From NCBI GenBank assembly GCA_947501275.1, contig CANMVD010000002.1:62001-126000 (forward strand): a stretch of DNA of 64,000 bases, written 5' to 3'. The notes under the pieces are model-generated. The model saw only the letters and a program-made list of their open reading frames with translations. It did not search any database and was not told the origin of the DNA. A program made the position numbers and the translations under genes. Every line of letters begins with the position of its first letter. Position 1 is the stretch's first letter. This document shows positions 10,341 through 18,094 of the stretch, piece by piece. This DNA comes from an uncultured Tateyamaria sp. (GTDB lineage Bacteria; Pseudomonadota; Alphaproteobacteria; Rhodobacterales; Rhodobacteraceae).

Positions 10341-11342
10341 ATGACGATCAAAGTGGGAATTAACGGTTTCGGGCGTATCGGACGATGCACCCTGTCTCAC
10401 ATCGCAACATCGCTACGCAACGACATCGACGTGGTCGCCGTCAACGCCACAGGTCCTTTGGAAACATCCGCGCACCTGATGAAATACGACAGCATCCATG
10501 GTCGCTTTCCAAACGAGATCACCGTATCCAACGGCACAATGGACCTGGGGCGCGGCCCGATCCGGATGATGTCGACCTATGACATGAACGAACTGGACTG
10601 GGATGGCGTGGACGTTGTTCTGGAATGCACTGGCAAGTTCAATGACGGGCACAAGGCCAGCGTCCACATGGAGCGTGGCGCGCGCAAGGTGCTGCTCTCC
10701 GCACCCGGCAAGAATGTCGACAAGACAATTGTGTTTGGTGTGAATGACGACTTGCTGGCCGCCAATGACCGTATGATTTCCAACGGCTCCTGCACAACCA
10801 ACTGCCTTGCTCCTCTTGCCAAAGTGCTCGACGAGGCCTTTGGGATCGAGCGCGGCGTGATGACCACCATCCACAGCTATACCGGCGACCAGCCCACGCT
10901 GGACCGCCGCCATGACGATCTCTACCGTGCCCGTTCGGCTGCGATGGCCATGATCCCGACATCCACCGGCGCGGCCAAGGCGTTGGGCGAAGTGCTTCCC
11001 AACCTTGCAGGCAAGCTGGATGGCACCGCGATGCGCGTCCCCACCCCAAACGTCAGCGCCGTGGACCTGACATTCGAAGCGGGGCGTGATGTCAGCGCAG
11101 AAGAGGTGAATGCCGCAGTCGCAGAAGCCGCCAAGGGCCCAATGGGTCGCGTGCTGGCCTATGACGATGACGCCAAGGTCTCGATCGACTTCAATCACAC
11201 CGAACACTCGTCCATCTTCGCGCCCGACCAGACCAAAGTCGTGGGCGGACGCCTTGTGCGGGTGTTGGCCTGGTACGATAACGAGTGGGCCTTCTCGACC
11301 CGCATGGCAGATGTTGCCGTTGCAATGGGGCGCATCAGCTAG
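10341..11342 (+). CDS. gap: Glyceraldehyde-3-phosphate dehydrogenase, type I (copy 1)
   Basis: This 333-residue protein has the GAPDH N-terminus VGINGFGRIGR, the catalytic SNGSCTTNCLAP (Cys near 154) and the active-site histidine in TTIHSYTGDQ. It converts glyceraldehyde 3-phosphate to 1,3-bisphosphoglycerate or the reverse. The segment after the second beta strand reads AVNATGPLET, with Ala where NAD-specific enzymes have the aspartate that selects NAD; that change is seen in NADP-accepting GAPDHs, so this copy may be a biosynthetic form. A second gap gene lies 418 bases downstream on the same strand. Confidence 0.96.
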   Translation: MTIKVGINGFGRIGRCTLSHIATSLRNDIDVVAVNATGPLETSAHLMKYDSIHGRFPNEITVSNGTMDLGRGPIRMMSTYDMNELDWDGVDVVLECTGKFNDGHKASVHMERGARKVLLSAPGKNVDKTIVFGVNDDLLAANDRMISNGSCTTNCLAPLAKVLDEAFGIERGVMTTIHSYTGDQPTLDRRHDDLYRARSAAMAMIPTSTGAAKALGEVLPNLAGKLDGTAMRVPTPNVSAVDLTFEAGRDVSAEEVNAAVAEAAKGPMGRVLAYDDDAKVSIDFNHTEHSSIFAPDQTKVVGGRLVRVLAWYDNEWAFSTRMADVAVAMGRIS

Positions 11343-11475
11343 GCTGAGTGCGCCGTTCCTTCGAAAGACCCAACACACACCGGTTTCAACGGGCGCAGCA
11401 GTGCTGCGCGCTTGCATGGGATGCACGGGACTGTCACAACAGCGACGTGTTCAAAAGATCAGCGCCCCATCGCCC

Positions 11476-11619
11476 ATGACCAATACATCCGCCCTCGTCC
11501 TTGCCCTTTTGTTGATTGGTGCGATTTCGGTGGATGTCGCCATCTACGGCTCCGAACACCTTATATTTCTTGGCAAAAAACTGGCAGACCTGCTGGAATG
11601 GCTCGCGTTCTGGCGCTGA
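11476..11619 (+). CDS. 47-residue single-span membrane protein between the two gap genes
   Basis: The frame starts at ATG 11476 and encodes 47 residues: a short N-terminus (MTNTSA), a transmembrane helix (LVLALLLIGAISVDVAIYG) and a tail, HLIFLGKKLADLLEWLAFWR, with aromatic and basic residues typical of the membrane interface. I recall similar tiny membrane proteins between or near gap genes in related genomes but cannot name a family. The length, hydrophobic span and position in an otherwise non-coding gap support it as a gene. A role in GAPDH localisation would be speculation. Confidence 0.6.
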   Translation: MTNTSALVLALLLIGAISVDVAIYGSEHLIFLGKKLADLLEWLAFWR

Positions 11620-11760
11620 GGTAAGACGCCGCATCTGCCGCCATGATCCCGCTCACCGGTTGACAAATCCGATTGCATGTCTTTGTTAGCGTTAACGGCG
11701 CGTGTTGATCCGCAACAGGCGTCATCAGACAATTTTCTGACGCCAGACATGGGGGATACC
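11620..11760 (+). promoter_or_regulatory. gap2 promoter with LacI-type operator over the -10
   Basis: TTGACA at 11660-11665 is followed 17 bases later by TTGTTA at 11683-11688 as a candidate -10. The palindrome TGTTAGCGTTAACG at 11684-11697 overlaps that -10 and differs from a perfect TGTTAnCGnTAACA site by one base. Binding here would block RNA polymerase, so repression is the simplest reading. The similar site before gap1 suggests one regulator for both. Confidence 0.6.
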
Positions 11761-12765
11761 ATGGCCATCAAAGTCGCAATCAATGGGTTTGGCCGCATTG
11801 GCCGCAACGTACTTCGTGCCATCGTGGAATCGGGGCGCACCGACCTCGAAGTCGTTGCCATCAACGATCTTGGACCAGTCGAAACCAACGCGCATCTGCT
11901 GCAATACGATTCCGTTCATGGCCGTTTTCCTGTCGACGTCAAAACCGGCGCAGACAGCATTGATGTCGGCTTTGGCCCGATCAAGGTCACAGCGGAGCGT
12001 AACCCGGCCGACCTGCCTTGGGCAGACGTGGATGTGGTGATGGAATGCACCGGCATTTTCACATCAAAAGAAGCCTGTCAGGCGCATCTTGAAAACGGCT
12101 CCAGCCGCGTCTTGATCTCAGCCCCCGGCAAAGATGCAGACAAAACAATCGTCTACGGCGTGAATGATGGCGACCTGACGGGCGACGACATCGTTGTGTC
12201 CAACGCGTCCTGCACCACAAATTGCCTGACACCCGTGGCCAAGGTCATGCATGACACGTTCGGCATCAACCGCGCCTTTATGACGACGATCCACAGCTAC
12301 ACGGGCGACCAGCCAACGCTGGACACGATGCACAAGGATCTCTACCGCGCCCGTGCCGCGGCCCTGAACATGATCCCGACCTCCACAGGTGCGGCCAAGG
12401 CCGTGGGTCTGGTCATGCCCGAGCTCAACGGCAAGCTCGACGGTGTCGCCATTCGTGTGCCCACGCCCAACGTGTCTTGCGTGGATCTGACCGCAGAGCT
12501 GAGCAAAGACGTGACAGCGGATGAGATCAACGCGGCAATGACCTCTGCCGCCGCAAGTGGACCGCTCAAGGGTATCCTTGGGGTCACGGACTCCAAACTG
12601 GTCAGCATGGACTTTAACCACGACCCGCATTCTTCGATCTTTGCCACCGACCAGACCAAGGTCATGGATGGCAACTTCGTGCGGATCTTGACATGGTATG
12701 ACAACGAATGGGGCTTCTCCAACCGCATGGGCGACACGGCCGTTGCGATGGGCAAGTTCCTGTAA
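11761..12765 (+). CDS. gap: Glyceraldehyde-3-phosphate dehydrogenase, type I (copy 2)
   Basis: This 334-residue GAPDH shows VAINGFGRIGR, SNASCTTNCLTPVAKV with the catalytic cysteine, and TTIHSYTGDQPTLD with the catalytic histidine. Unlike copy 1 it keeps aspartate in the AINDLGPVET segment, the residue that favours NAD, so it is the likely glycolytic enzyme. It starts at ATG 11761 after a promoter carrying a LacI-type operator, and ends just before a bidirectional terminator shared with coaD. The two gap genes are paralogues in tandem, separated by the small membrane protein gene. Confidence 0.96.
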   Translation: MAIKVAINGFGRIGRNVLRAIVESGRTDLEVVAINDLGPVETNAHLLQYDSVHGRFPVDVKTGADSIDVGFGPIKVTAERNPADLPWADVDVVMECTGIFTSKEACQAHLENGSSRVLISAPGKDADKTIVYGVNDGDLTGDDIVVSNASCTTNCLTPVAKVMHDTFGINRAFMTTIHSYTGDQPTLDTMHKDLYRARAAALNMIPTSTGAAKAVGLVMPELNGKLDGVAIRVPTPNVSCVDLTAELSKDVTADEINAAMTSAAASGPLKGILGVTDSKLVSMDFNHDPHSSIFATDQTKVMDGNFVRILTWYDNEWGFSNRMGDTAVAMGKFL

Positions 12766-12781
12766 CCATGCAAAAATTCTG

Positions 12782-12813
12782 AAAAAAGGCGCCCTTTGTG
12801 GCGCCTTTTGTGT
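12782..12813. terminator. Bidirectional intrinsic terminator between gap2 and coaD
   Basis: AAAAGGCGCC and GGCGCCTTTT form a stem with a loop of a few bases; A-tract and T-tract on either side allow termination in both directions, serving the two convergent genes. Confidence 0.85.
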
Positions 12814-12854
12814 TTCAAGCGTAAACGACAGAGCGTCAGATGCCGCCCCGTCTG

Positions 12855-13346
12855 TCAGGCAAAGCGTTCGCGCAGCGCCTTATCAACCAGTGGCGTGACA
12901 AATTTGGACACATCACCGCCTAGTCGTGCGATCTCCTTGACGAGTTTCGATGCGATGGCCTGATGTTCAGCTTCAGCCATCAAAAACACCGTTTCGATAC
13001 TGTTATCAAGCTGGCGGTTCATGCCAACCATTTGATATTCATATTCAAAATCCGCCACCGCGCGCAGACCACGCACGATGACTTGCGCACCCACATCCCG
13101 TGCGCAGTCGATCAGAAGATTTTCAAAGGGATGCACAACAATCTCTGTCCCGGTGTGCGCACTCAACTTGGCACATTCGGCTTCGATCATGGCCACGCGT
13201 TCTTCAAGCGAAAACAACGGGCCCTTGTCGCGATTGATCGCCACTCCGATGACAAGACGGTCAACCATGAAGCCCGCCCGTCGAATAATATCCATATGTC
13301 CCAATGTGATGGGGTCGAAGGTGCCGGGGTAGAGGCCGATGCGCAT
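12855..13346 (-). CDS. coaD: Phosphopantetheine adenylyltransferase
   Basis: This 163-residue enzyme catalyses the penultimate step of coenzyme A synthesis, joining 4'-phosphopantetheine and ATP to dephospho-CoA. The nucleotidyltransferase motif GLYPGTFDPITLGHMDII includes the T/HxGH-type ATP site; RGLRAVADFEYEYQM binds phosphopantetheine, and the C-terminal ISSK-type motif appears as AIASKLVKEIARLGGDVSKFV. Full length for the family. A strong hairpin sits directly upstream of its GCAGGAG ribosome site. Confidence 0.96.
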   Translation of the reverse strand: MRIGLYPGTFDPITLGHMDIIRRAGFMVDRLVIGVAINRDKGPLFSLEERVAMIEAECAKLSAHTGTEIVVHPFENLLIDCARDVGAQVIVRGLRAVADFEYEYQMVGMNRQLDNSIETVFLMAEAEHQAIASKLVKEIARLGGDVSKFVTPLVDKALRERFA

Positions 13347-13361
13347 AGGGGCGCTCCTGCG

Positions 13362-13387
13362 GTAGGGTTATTGCGGTTGAACCCTAC
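13362..13387 (-). promoter_or_regulatory. Perfect 8-bp dyad in the coaD leader
   Basis: GTAGGGTT at 13362-13369 and AACCCTAC at 13380-13387 form an 8-bp inverted repeat with a 10-base loop, ending 15 bases before the coaD ATG and adjoining its ribosome site. It lacks a T-tract. It may be a protein-binding operator or a leader hairpin. Confidence 0.5.
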
Positions 13388-13435
13388 AAAGCGGGCCGCG
13401 AATTGCAACCGGATGAATGGCGACTGTAATCGGCA

Positions 13436-13460
13436 TGTGTGGCCACAACGCAGCCACACA
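13436..13460 (-). repeat. Stem-loop between the CBS-domain gene and coaD
   Basis: TGTGTGGC at 13436-13443 pairs with GCCACACA at 13453-13460 over a 9-base loop. There is no T-tract on either strand, so it is more likely a transcript-stabilising hairpin or weak terminator than a classic terminator. Confidence 0.5.
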
Positions 13461-13472
13461 CAGCCAACGGGC

Positions 13473-13907
13473 TTAATGGCCCATAATCATGCCCTCGAGG
13501 GCGTCTTTTTCCATGGAAAGTTCGGTCAGGCGCGCCTTGACCACGTCCCCGAGCGTGATGAGGCCGACCAACTGGTCACCTTCCAACACCGGCATGTGCC
13601 GAAAGCGCCCATCCGTCATCATCTGCAACACGGCGTCCGCAGAATCCTCGCGCGTACATGTCACCAGTTTGACAGTCATGAACTGTTCGACAGGGTCCTG
13701 TAGGACAGCCCCGCCCCGTTTTGCCAACACGCGCACGATGTCACGCTCTGACAGAATGCCATCTGCGGTCTGCCCGTCACCAGACACAACAACCGTCCCG
13801 ATCCGGCGTTCAGCAAGGATCTTGGCCGCTTCGCTGACTTTGGTGCCGGGTGCCACCGTGACGACAGCGTCGTCAGACTTGGATTTGAGAATTTGGTGCA
13901 CAAGCAT
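13473..13907 (-). CDS. CBS-domain pair protein
   Basis: This 144-residue protein consists of two CBS domains in tandem: the first around residues 10-70 (VSEAAKILAERRIGTVVVSGDGQTADGILSERDIV), the second around 80-135 (SADAVLQMMTDGRFRHMPVLEGDQLVGLITLGDVV). CBS pairs bind adenine nucleotides and act as energy or redox sensors. There is no attached enzymatic or DNA-binding domain. It lies upstream of coaD on the same strand, separated by 126 bases with two hairpins; its partner is unknown. Confidence 0.9.
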   Translation of the reverse strand: MLVHQILKSKSDDAVVTVAPGTKVSEAAKILAERRIGTVVVSGDGQTADGILSERDIVRVLAKRGGAVLQDPVEQFMTVKLVTCTREDSADAVLQMMTDGRFRHMPVLEGDQLVGLITLGDVVKARLTELSMEKDALEGMIMGH

Positions 13908-14111
13908 GCGGGCCTCCCTGAATTGTGAAGATCGTTGATATAGCGTCAGGTCCCGAGGGGCATTCTGTCAAGCTATCTGGATGCTTATCGACAACAATCT
14001 GTGACTGAATTCTTTCACAGGTATTGGGCTGTCACCGCTCGCGCATTACCAAAACACCTGAGAAACGCGCAGCAATGTGTTGTTTTAATGCTCTTTTGTC
14101 TAGATGAGAGC

Positions 14112-15035
14112 TTACAGCGCCCGTCGTTCTAACCGAGCCACCTCCGCCCGCACCCCTTGCATCAGAATGTCAGCAAATCGGCTCATCCTTGCCTGACCCG
14201 GCTCTGCCGCCGGACGGATCAGGAAGAAACTGCGCTTGATAGAGAACTGATCCAGCAGGACGCGCCGCATATCCGGCGCTGCATCCAGCGCAAAATCATG
14301 CACCACGCCGACCCCGCCCCCCTGCCGCAACAGATTCAACTGCACAGAAACCGAGTTGGACGCCAAGGCGACCCGTGCAACACCGGCATCGGCCAGATAG
14401 TCCAGTTCCCTGTCAAAAATCATGTCCGGTATGTAGCCCACAATCCTGTGCGCCGCGAGATCCGCGAGCGTGGTCAGCGGTGCAGCCTGCGCCAGGTATT
14501 CCGCACTGGCGGCGAAGTGCAGCCGATAATCTGTGATCCGCTGAACGGTTAACCGACCAGCTGTCGGCGCGCTGACACCGATGGCCAGATCAGCTTCGCG
14601 ACGGGACAGATTGAAGACCCGTGGCAGGGCAACGATCTGAATATCAAGGTCCGGGTGCTGCGCTGACAATTGTGCGCACACCTGAGGCAGCAAGTAATTT
14701 GCGCATCCGTCGGGTGCGCCCACACGAATTTGTCCGGTGAGCGAAGCGGCCTCGGTTGAATGTGCAGACGACCCCTGCCCGGCAACATCATCTGTTGCCG
14801 CATGTATCATTGCTCCGGCAGCATCGGCCCGCTCCAAAAGCCTCTGACCGGCTTCGGTCAAAGCGTATCCCTGCGGTGACTTGGCAAACAAAGCCACCGA
14901 CAGGGTTCTTTCCAGTCGTGCAATGCGCCGCCCCAATGTGGCTGCGTCCAGACGCACCACTTTGCTGGCCGCTGTCAGTGTTTCCGCCCGTGCAACCGCA
15001 AGAAACAGGCGGATGTCATCCCAATCAGTTTGCAT
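14112..15035 (-). CDS. LysR family transcriptional regulator
   Basis: This 307-residue LysR-type regulator has an N-terminal winged helix-turn-helix at about residues 5-62 (WDDIRLFLAVARAETLTAAS, DAATLGRRIARLERTLSVAL) and a C-terminal periplasmic-binding-protein-like effector domain from about residue 100. I chose ATG 15035 because it gives the standard LysR opening; an ATG at 15116 would add 27 odd residues. It is divergent from mmsA across a region holding four phased TTTGCAA repeats, so it is the likely regulator of mmsA. The inducer is unknown. Confidence 0.92.
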   Translation of the reverse strand: MQTDWDDIRLFLAVARAETLTAASKVVRLDAATLGRRIARLERTLSVALFAKSPQGYALTEAGQRLLERADAAGAMIHAATDDVAGQGSSAHSTEAASLTGQIRVGAPDGCANYLLPQVCAQLSAQHPDLDIQIVALPRVFNLSRREADLAIGVSAPTAGRLTVQRITDYRLHFAASAEYLAQAAPLTTLADLAAHRIVGYIPDMIFDRELDYLADAGVARVALASNSVSVQLNLLRQGGGVGVVHDFALDAAPDMRRVLLDQFSIKRSFFLIRPAAEPGQARMSRFADILMQGVRAEVARLERRAL

Positions 15036-15239
15036 TTCCTGCCTTTTCAGTGCGTTATCCAAGTTTGCAAAGTGCCCACAAGCAATTTGCAAGCCTCTCA
15101 TCTTGCATTTTTGCAAAATGATTTTGGTTAGTTGCCTCTTTTACCGCGCATTTTGCAAGACTATCCTGCGACCAATCCGGAGCGTCAAACACGTTCCGTC
15201 CACCCAACACCTGCGCAACGCGCACACAGGAGCATGCTG
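15036..15239. promoter_or_regulatory. LysR-mmsA divergent control region with phased TTTGCAA repeats
   Basis: TTTGCAA occurs at 15064-15070, 15086-15092, 15110-15116 and 15152-15158. The steps of 22, 24 and 42 bases are close to two, two and four helical turns, so the sites lie roughly on one face of the DNA, as expected for a LysR tetramer. The third copy is part of a longer TTTTTGCAAAA palindrome. Confidence 0.6.
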
Positions 15240-16739
15240 ATGCAAGAGCTGACCCACTATATCAATGGTGCCCATGTCAAAGGCACATCGGGCCGTTTCG
15301 CCGATGTGATGAACCCGGCGACCGGCGAGGTGCAGGCCAAGGTGCCACTGGCCTCAAGCGATGAACTGGCCCAGGCCGTTGACATCGCCGCCGCAGCGCA
15401 ACCGGCTTGGGCGGCTGTGAACCCACAGCGCCGCGCCCGTGTGATGATGAAATTCGTGGATCTTCTGAATCGCGACATGGACAAACTGGCCGAAGCCCTG
15501 AGTCGCGAACACGGCAAGACCCTGCCCGACGCCGCAGGCGACGTGCAGCGGGGTCTGGAAGTGGTCGAATACTGCATCGGCGCACCCCATCTTCTGAAGG
15601 GCGAATTCACCGACAGCGCCGGCCCCGGCATCGACATGTACTCCATGCGGCAGGCCCTTGGCGTAACGGCTGGCATCACGCCTTTCAACTTCCCGGCCAT
15701 GATCCCCATGTGGATGTTTGCGCCAGCCATCGCTTGCGGCAACGCCTTCATCCTCAAACCATCCGAGCGTGACCCGTCCGTGCCGCTGATGCTCGCGGAG
15801 TTGATGGAAGAGGCAGGTCTCCCCAAAGGCATTTTGCAAGTCGTGAACGGTGACAAGGAAGCGGTCGACGCAATCCTGCATCACGACGTGATCCAATCCA
15901 TCGGATTTGTCGGCTCTACACCGATTGCGGAATACATCTATGCGACAGGCTGCGCGAACGGCAAACGTGTACAGTGCTTTGGTGGCGCCAAGAACCACAT
16001 GATCGTCATGCCGGATGCGGATTTGGATCAGGCGGCTGACGCATTGGTCGGTGCGGGTTACGGTGCAGCCGGTGAGCGGTGCATGGCCATTTCTGTCGCC
16101 GTTCCTGTTGGGGACGAGACGGCGGATCGCCTGATAGAGAAGCTGGTTCCACGTATCGAAAAGCTCAAGGTGGGGCCATACACATCCGGCAACGACGTCG
16201 ATTACGGCCCTGTTGTCACGGCCACGGCCAAGGCCAATATCGAGCGCCTCGTGCAAAGCGGCGTGGATCAAGGGGCCAAACTTGTTGTCGACGGTCGGGA
16301 TTTCAAACTGCAGGGCTACGAAGACGGATACTTCGTCGGCCCGCACCTTTTTGACCATGCCACAAAAGACATGGACATCTACAAACACGAGATATTTGGG
16401 CCCGTATTGACCACCGTGCGCGCGCAAACCTACGAAGAAGCCATTGGTCTGGCGATGGACCATGAGTACGGCAATGGCACAGCGATTTTCACGCGCGACG
16501 GCGACACAGCCCGGGACTTTGCCAATCGGATCAACATCGGAATGGTCGGGATCAACGTGCCCATCCCCGTCCCGTTGGCGTACCACACGTTTGGCGGTTG
16601 GAAAAAATCTGTCTTTGGCGATTTGAACCAGCACGGTCCGGATGCATTCAAGTTCTACACGCGCACCAAGACGATCACGTCGCGCTGGCCATCCGGCATC
16701 AAGGAAGGCGGCGAATTCTCGATCCCCGTGATGGAGTAG
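15240..16739 (+). CDS. mmsA: CoA-acylating methylmalonate-semialdehyde dehydrogenase
   Basis: This 499-residue aldehyde dehydrogenase of the MmsA family oxidises methylmalonate semialdehyde to propionyl-CoA (and malonate semialdehyde to acetyl-CoA) at the end of valine degradation. Diagnostic segments are ITPFNFPAMIPMWMFAPAIA, the NAD-binding GFVGSTPIAEYI, GGAKNHMIVMPDAD and the catalytic cysteine in GERCMAISVAV near residue 280. I chose ATG 15240 because AGGAG ends seven bases before it; an in-frame ATG at 15234 is too close to it. It faces the LysR gene and ends at a bidirectional terminator. Confidence 0.96.
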   Translation: MQELTHYINGAHVKGTSGRFADVMNPATGEVQAKVPLASSDELAQAVDIAAAAQPAWAAVNPQRRARVMMKFVDLLNRDMDKLAEALSREHGKTLPDAAGDVQRGLEVVEYCIGAPHLLKGEFTDSAGPGIDMYSMRQALGVTAGITPFNFPAMIPMWMFAPAIACGNAFILKPSERDPSVPLMLAELMEEAGLPKGILQVVNGDKEAVDAILHHDVIQSIGFVGSTPIAEYIYATGCANGKRVQCFGGAKNHMIVMPDADLDQAADALVGAGYGAAGERCMAISVAVPVGDETADRLIEKLVPRIEKLKVGPYTSGNDVDYGPVVTATAKANIERLVQSGVDQGAKLVVDGRDFKLQGYEDGYFVGPHLFDHATKDMDIYKHEIFGPVLTTVRAQTYEEAIGLAMDHEYGNGTAIFTRDGDTARDFANRINIGMVGINVPIPVPLAYHTFGGWKKSVFGDLNQHGPDAFKFYTRTKTITSRWPSGIKEGGEFSIPVME

Positions 16740-16763
16740 GCCTTACGCCGTTCAACATGCCAC

Positions 16764-16797
16764 AAAAAAAGGCGCTCTCACCGAGCGCCTTTTTCTA
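16764..16797. terminator. Bidirectional terminator between mmsA and the VPLPA gene
   Basis: AGGCGCTC at 16770-16777 and GAGCGCCT at 16783-16790 form an 8-bp stem with a 5-base loop, preceded by seven A and followed by a T-run, so it can end transcription from both convergent genes. Confidence 0.88.
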
Positions 16798-16815
16798 TTC
16801 AATTGGTCAAAGACC

Positions 16816-17586
16816 TCAGCGTTTGTCGCGGCGACGCATGCCTGCAAATGCAGCCAATCCACCCAACAGCAACAGGCCACCCGCAGGCAGCGGAACAACC
16901 GGTGTACCACCGCCACCCGGGGGCAGATCATCATATTTGATTGTGATCTTTTTCAGCTTCCAGTCGTCATTTCCTTCGAACGCACCAAAGCCAAACACGC
17001 TGCTGGATACACCGCCAAAGTCTTGGAACGGGTTCGCATCCTGATTGGCGCTGATGTAATCGCCAACGCCGATCGCTCCATCCTCGGACGAGTCATACAT
17101 CCAGCGGAAATCGTCATCGTCGACGATGCTGGAACTGCAGACTTTGCCGTGCCAAGTCCAGCGGCAGCTATATTCAACATCATACGCGTCGAAATAGCTG
17201 AACTTTACCTCGTGCATGGTCACGATCTGGGAAAAACTGATTTCAATATAGTCTTTCCAGCCACTGCCATCCACGGTGTGGCTATTGTCAGACGAGGAGT
17301 TCACCACGCCTGCCCCGGATCCCCAACGATAGATATTGCCGGACTGAATTGTTGCAGAGGTGATCTGGTTTGTCGCGTCGTTCACACCAATGGAGGAAAA
17401 GCTGTTGCCAGCAAATGTCGCGTTCAGGTCACCTTGCGCCAGAGTAAAAGAGTTGCCTTGGTTGCCGTAACCAGACGACCCCCAAGGCACTGTCAAATCA
17501 AATGTCGTCGTGGTTGTGCTGGCGCTTGCCAACCCAGCCAATGAAAATAGCGCGACAAACGAACAGGTCGTCAGCTTCACACTCAT
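16816..17586 (-). CDS. Secreted VPLPA-CTERM sorting-domain protein
   Basis: This 256-residue protein has an N-terminal signal peptide (MSVKLTTCSFVALFSLAGLASAS) and the C-terminal tripartite sorting tail: the VPLPA motif, a glycine/leucine transmembrane helix and the basic end RRRDKR. Such tails are recognised by an exosortase-like enzyme in Rhodobacterales, which is not in this window. The body is rich in Ser, Thr, Asn and Asp with short beta-like stretches (FDLTVPWGSSGYGNQ), and two Cys in YSCRWTWHGKVCSSS could form a disulfide. No enzymatic motif is seen. It is probably a surface or matrix protein. Confidence 0.85.
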   Translation of the reverse strand: MSVKLTTCSFVALFSLAGLASASTTTTTFDLTVPWGSSGYGNQGNSFTLAQGDLNATFAGNSFSSIGVNDATNQITSATIQSGNIYRWGSGAGVVNSSSDNSHTVDGSGWKDYIEISFSQIVTMHEVKFSYFDAYDVEYSCRWTWHGKVCSSSIVDDDDFRWMYDSSEDGAIGVGDYISANQDANPFQDFGGVSSSVFGFGAFEGNDDWKLKKITIKYDDLPPGGGGTPVVPLPAGGLLLLGGLAAFAGMRRRDKR

Positions 17587-17812
17587 TCTAAAATTCCTCA
17601 CCGTACAACCGCCCAATTGCGGCCTTCTTCCACTCACATATGGATCATACCATAGGCAAATAATCGCCACAATATTCCTGATTGGAAACAATCCGACCGG
17701 CGAGCCTGTAATGCTTTGTTTCTTATATATTTTTAAGGATTTCCGCGCACAACAGTTTCACATCTGCCCGTATTTTTTGCAGCTTTTTCGCGCATGGATG
17801 GAAATTGGACCG

Positions 17813-17844
17813 CCCGCACTACTACCCGTGCGGGAAGTTTTTGT
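17813..17844 (+). terminator. Possible orphan terminator hairpin in the long intergenic region
   Basis: CCCGCAC at 17813-17819 pairs with GTGCGGG at 17828-17834 over an 8-base loop and is followed by AAGTTTTTGTT. No gene precedes it on the plus strand, so it could end a small untranslated RNA, or be a chance hairpin. Confidence 0.35.
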
Positions 17845-18036
17845 TGACGGGATGAAAAAACACCAAACAAGAGGCTGCGTTCATGCTCAGCCGCCGATTC
17901 GCAGTTAATTTTGCGCCCATTGTTTCCAATTCTGACCAATGCGCTGTTTTTTCTGAGTTTTGCCGGATGCCGCACCGAACGGATGTTCCGATGTCCCGAA
18001 AAAAACCTTGCACCTTGCGCGCGCTCTGTAAAAATA

Positions 18037-18048
18037 GAACAAACGTTC
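18037..18048 (+). promoter_or_regulatory. Candidate operator before the isobutyryl-CoA dehydrogenase gene
   Basis: GAACAAACGTTC lies 46 bases before the start codon, extending to TNGAAC-N4-GTTCNA symmetry. The position suits a repressor of branched-chain catabolism (TetR-type regulators use such sites), but the regulator is not known. Confidence 0.35.
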
Positions 18049-18094
18049 AATTCAGAGCGACCCCGGGGGTTTCCCCACATGACAGGAGCGTGTG

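Larger units (their letters stand above)
17587..18094. other. 508-base intergenic region upstream of the acyl-CoA dehydrogenase gene
   Basis: This stretch is more AT-rich than its surroundings. I see a 12-base inverted repeat, ATTGGAAACAAT at 17681-17692 and ATTGTTTCCAAT at 17919-17930; a hairpin CCCGCAC/GTGCGGG at 17813-17834 followed by a T-rich run; and the palindrome GAACAAACGTTC at 18037-18048, a possible operator for the valine genes. No convincing coding region was found. Confidence 0.5.
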
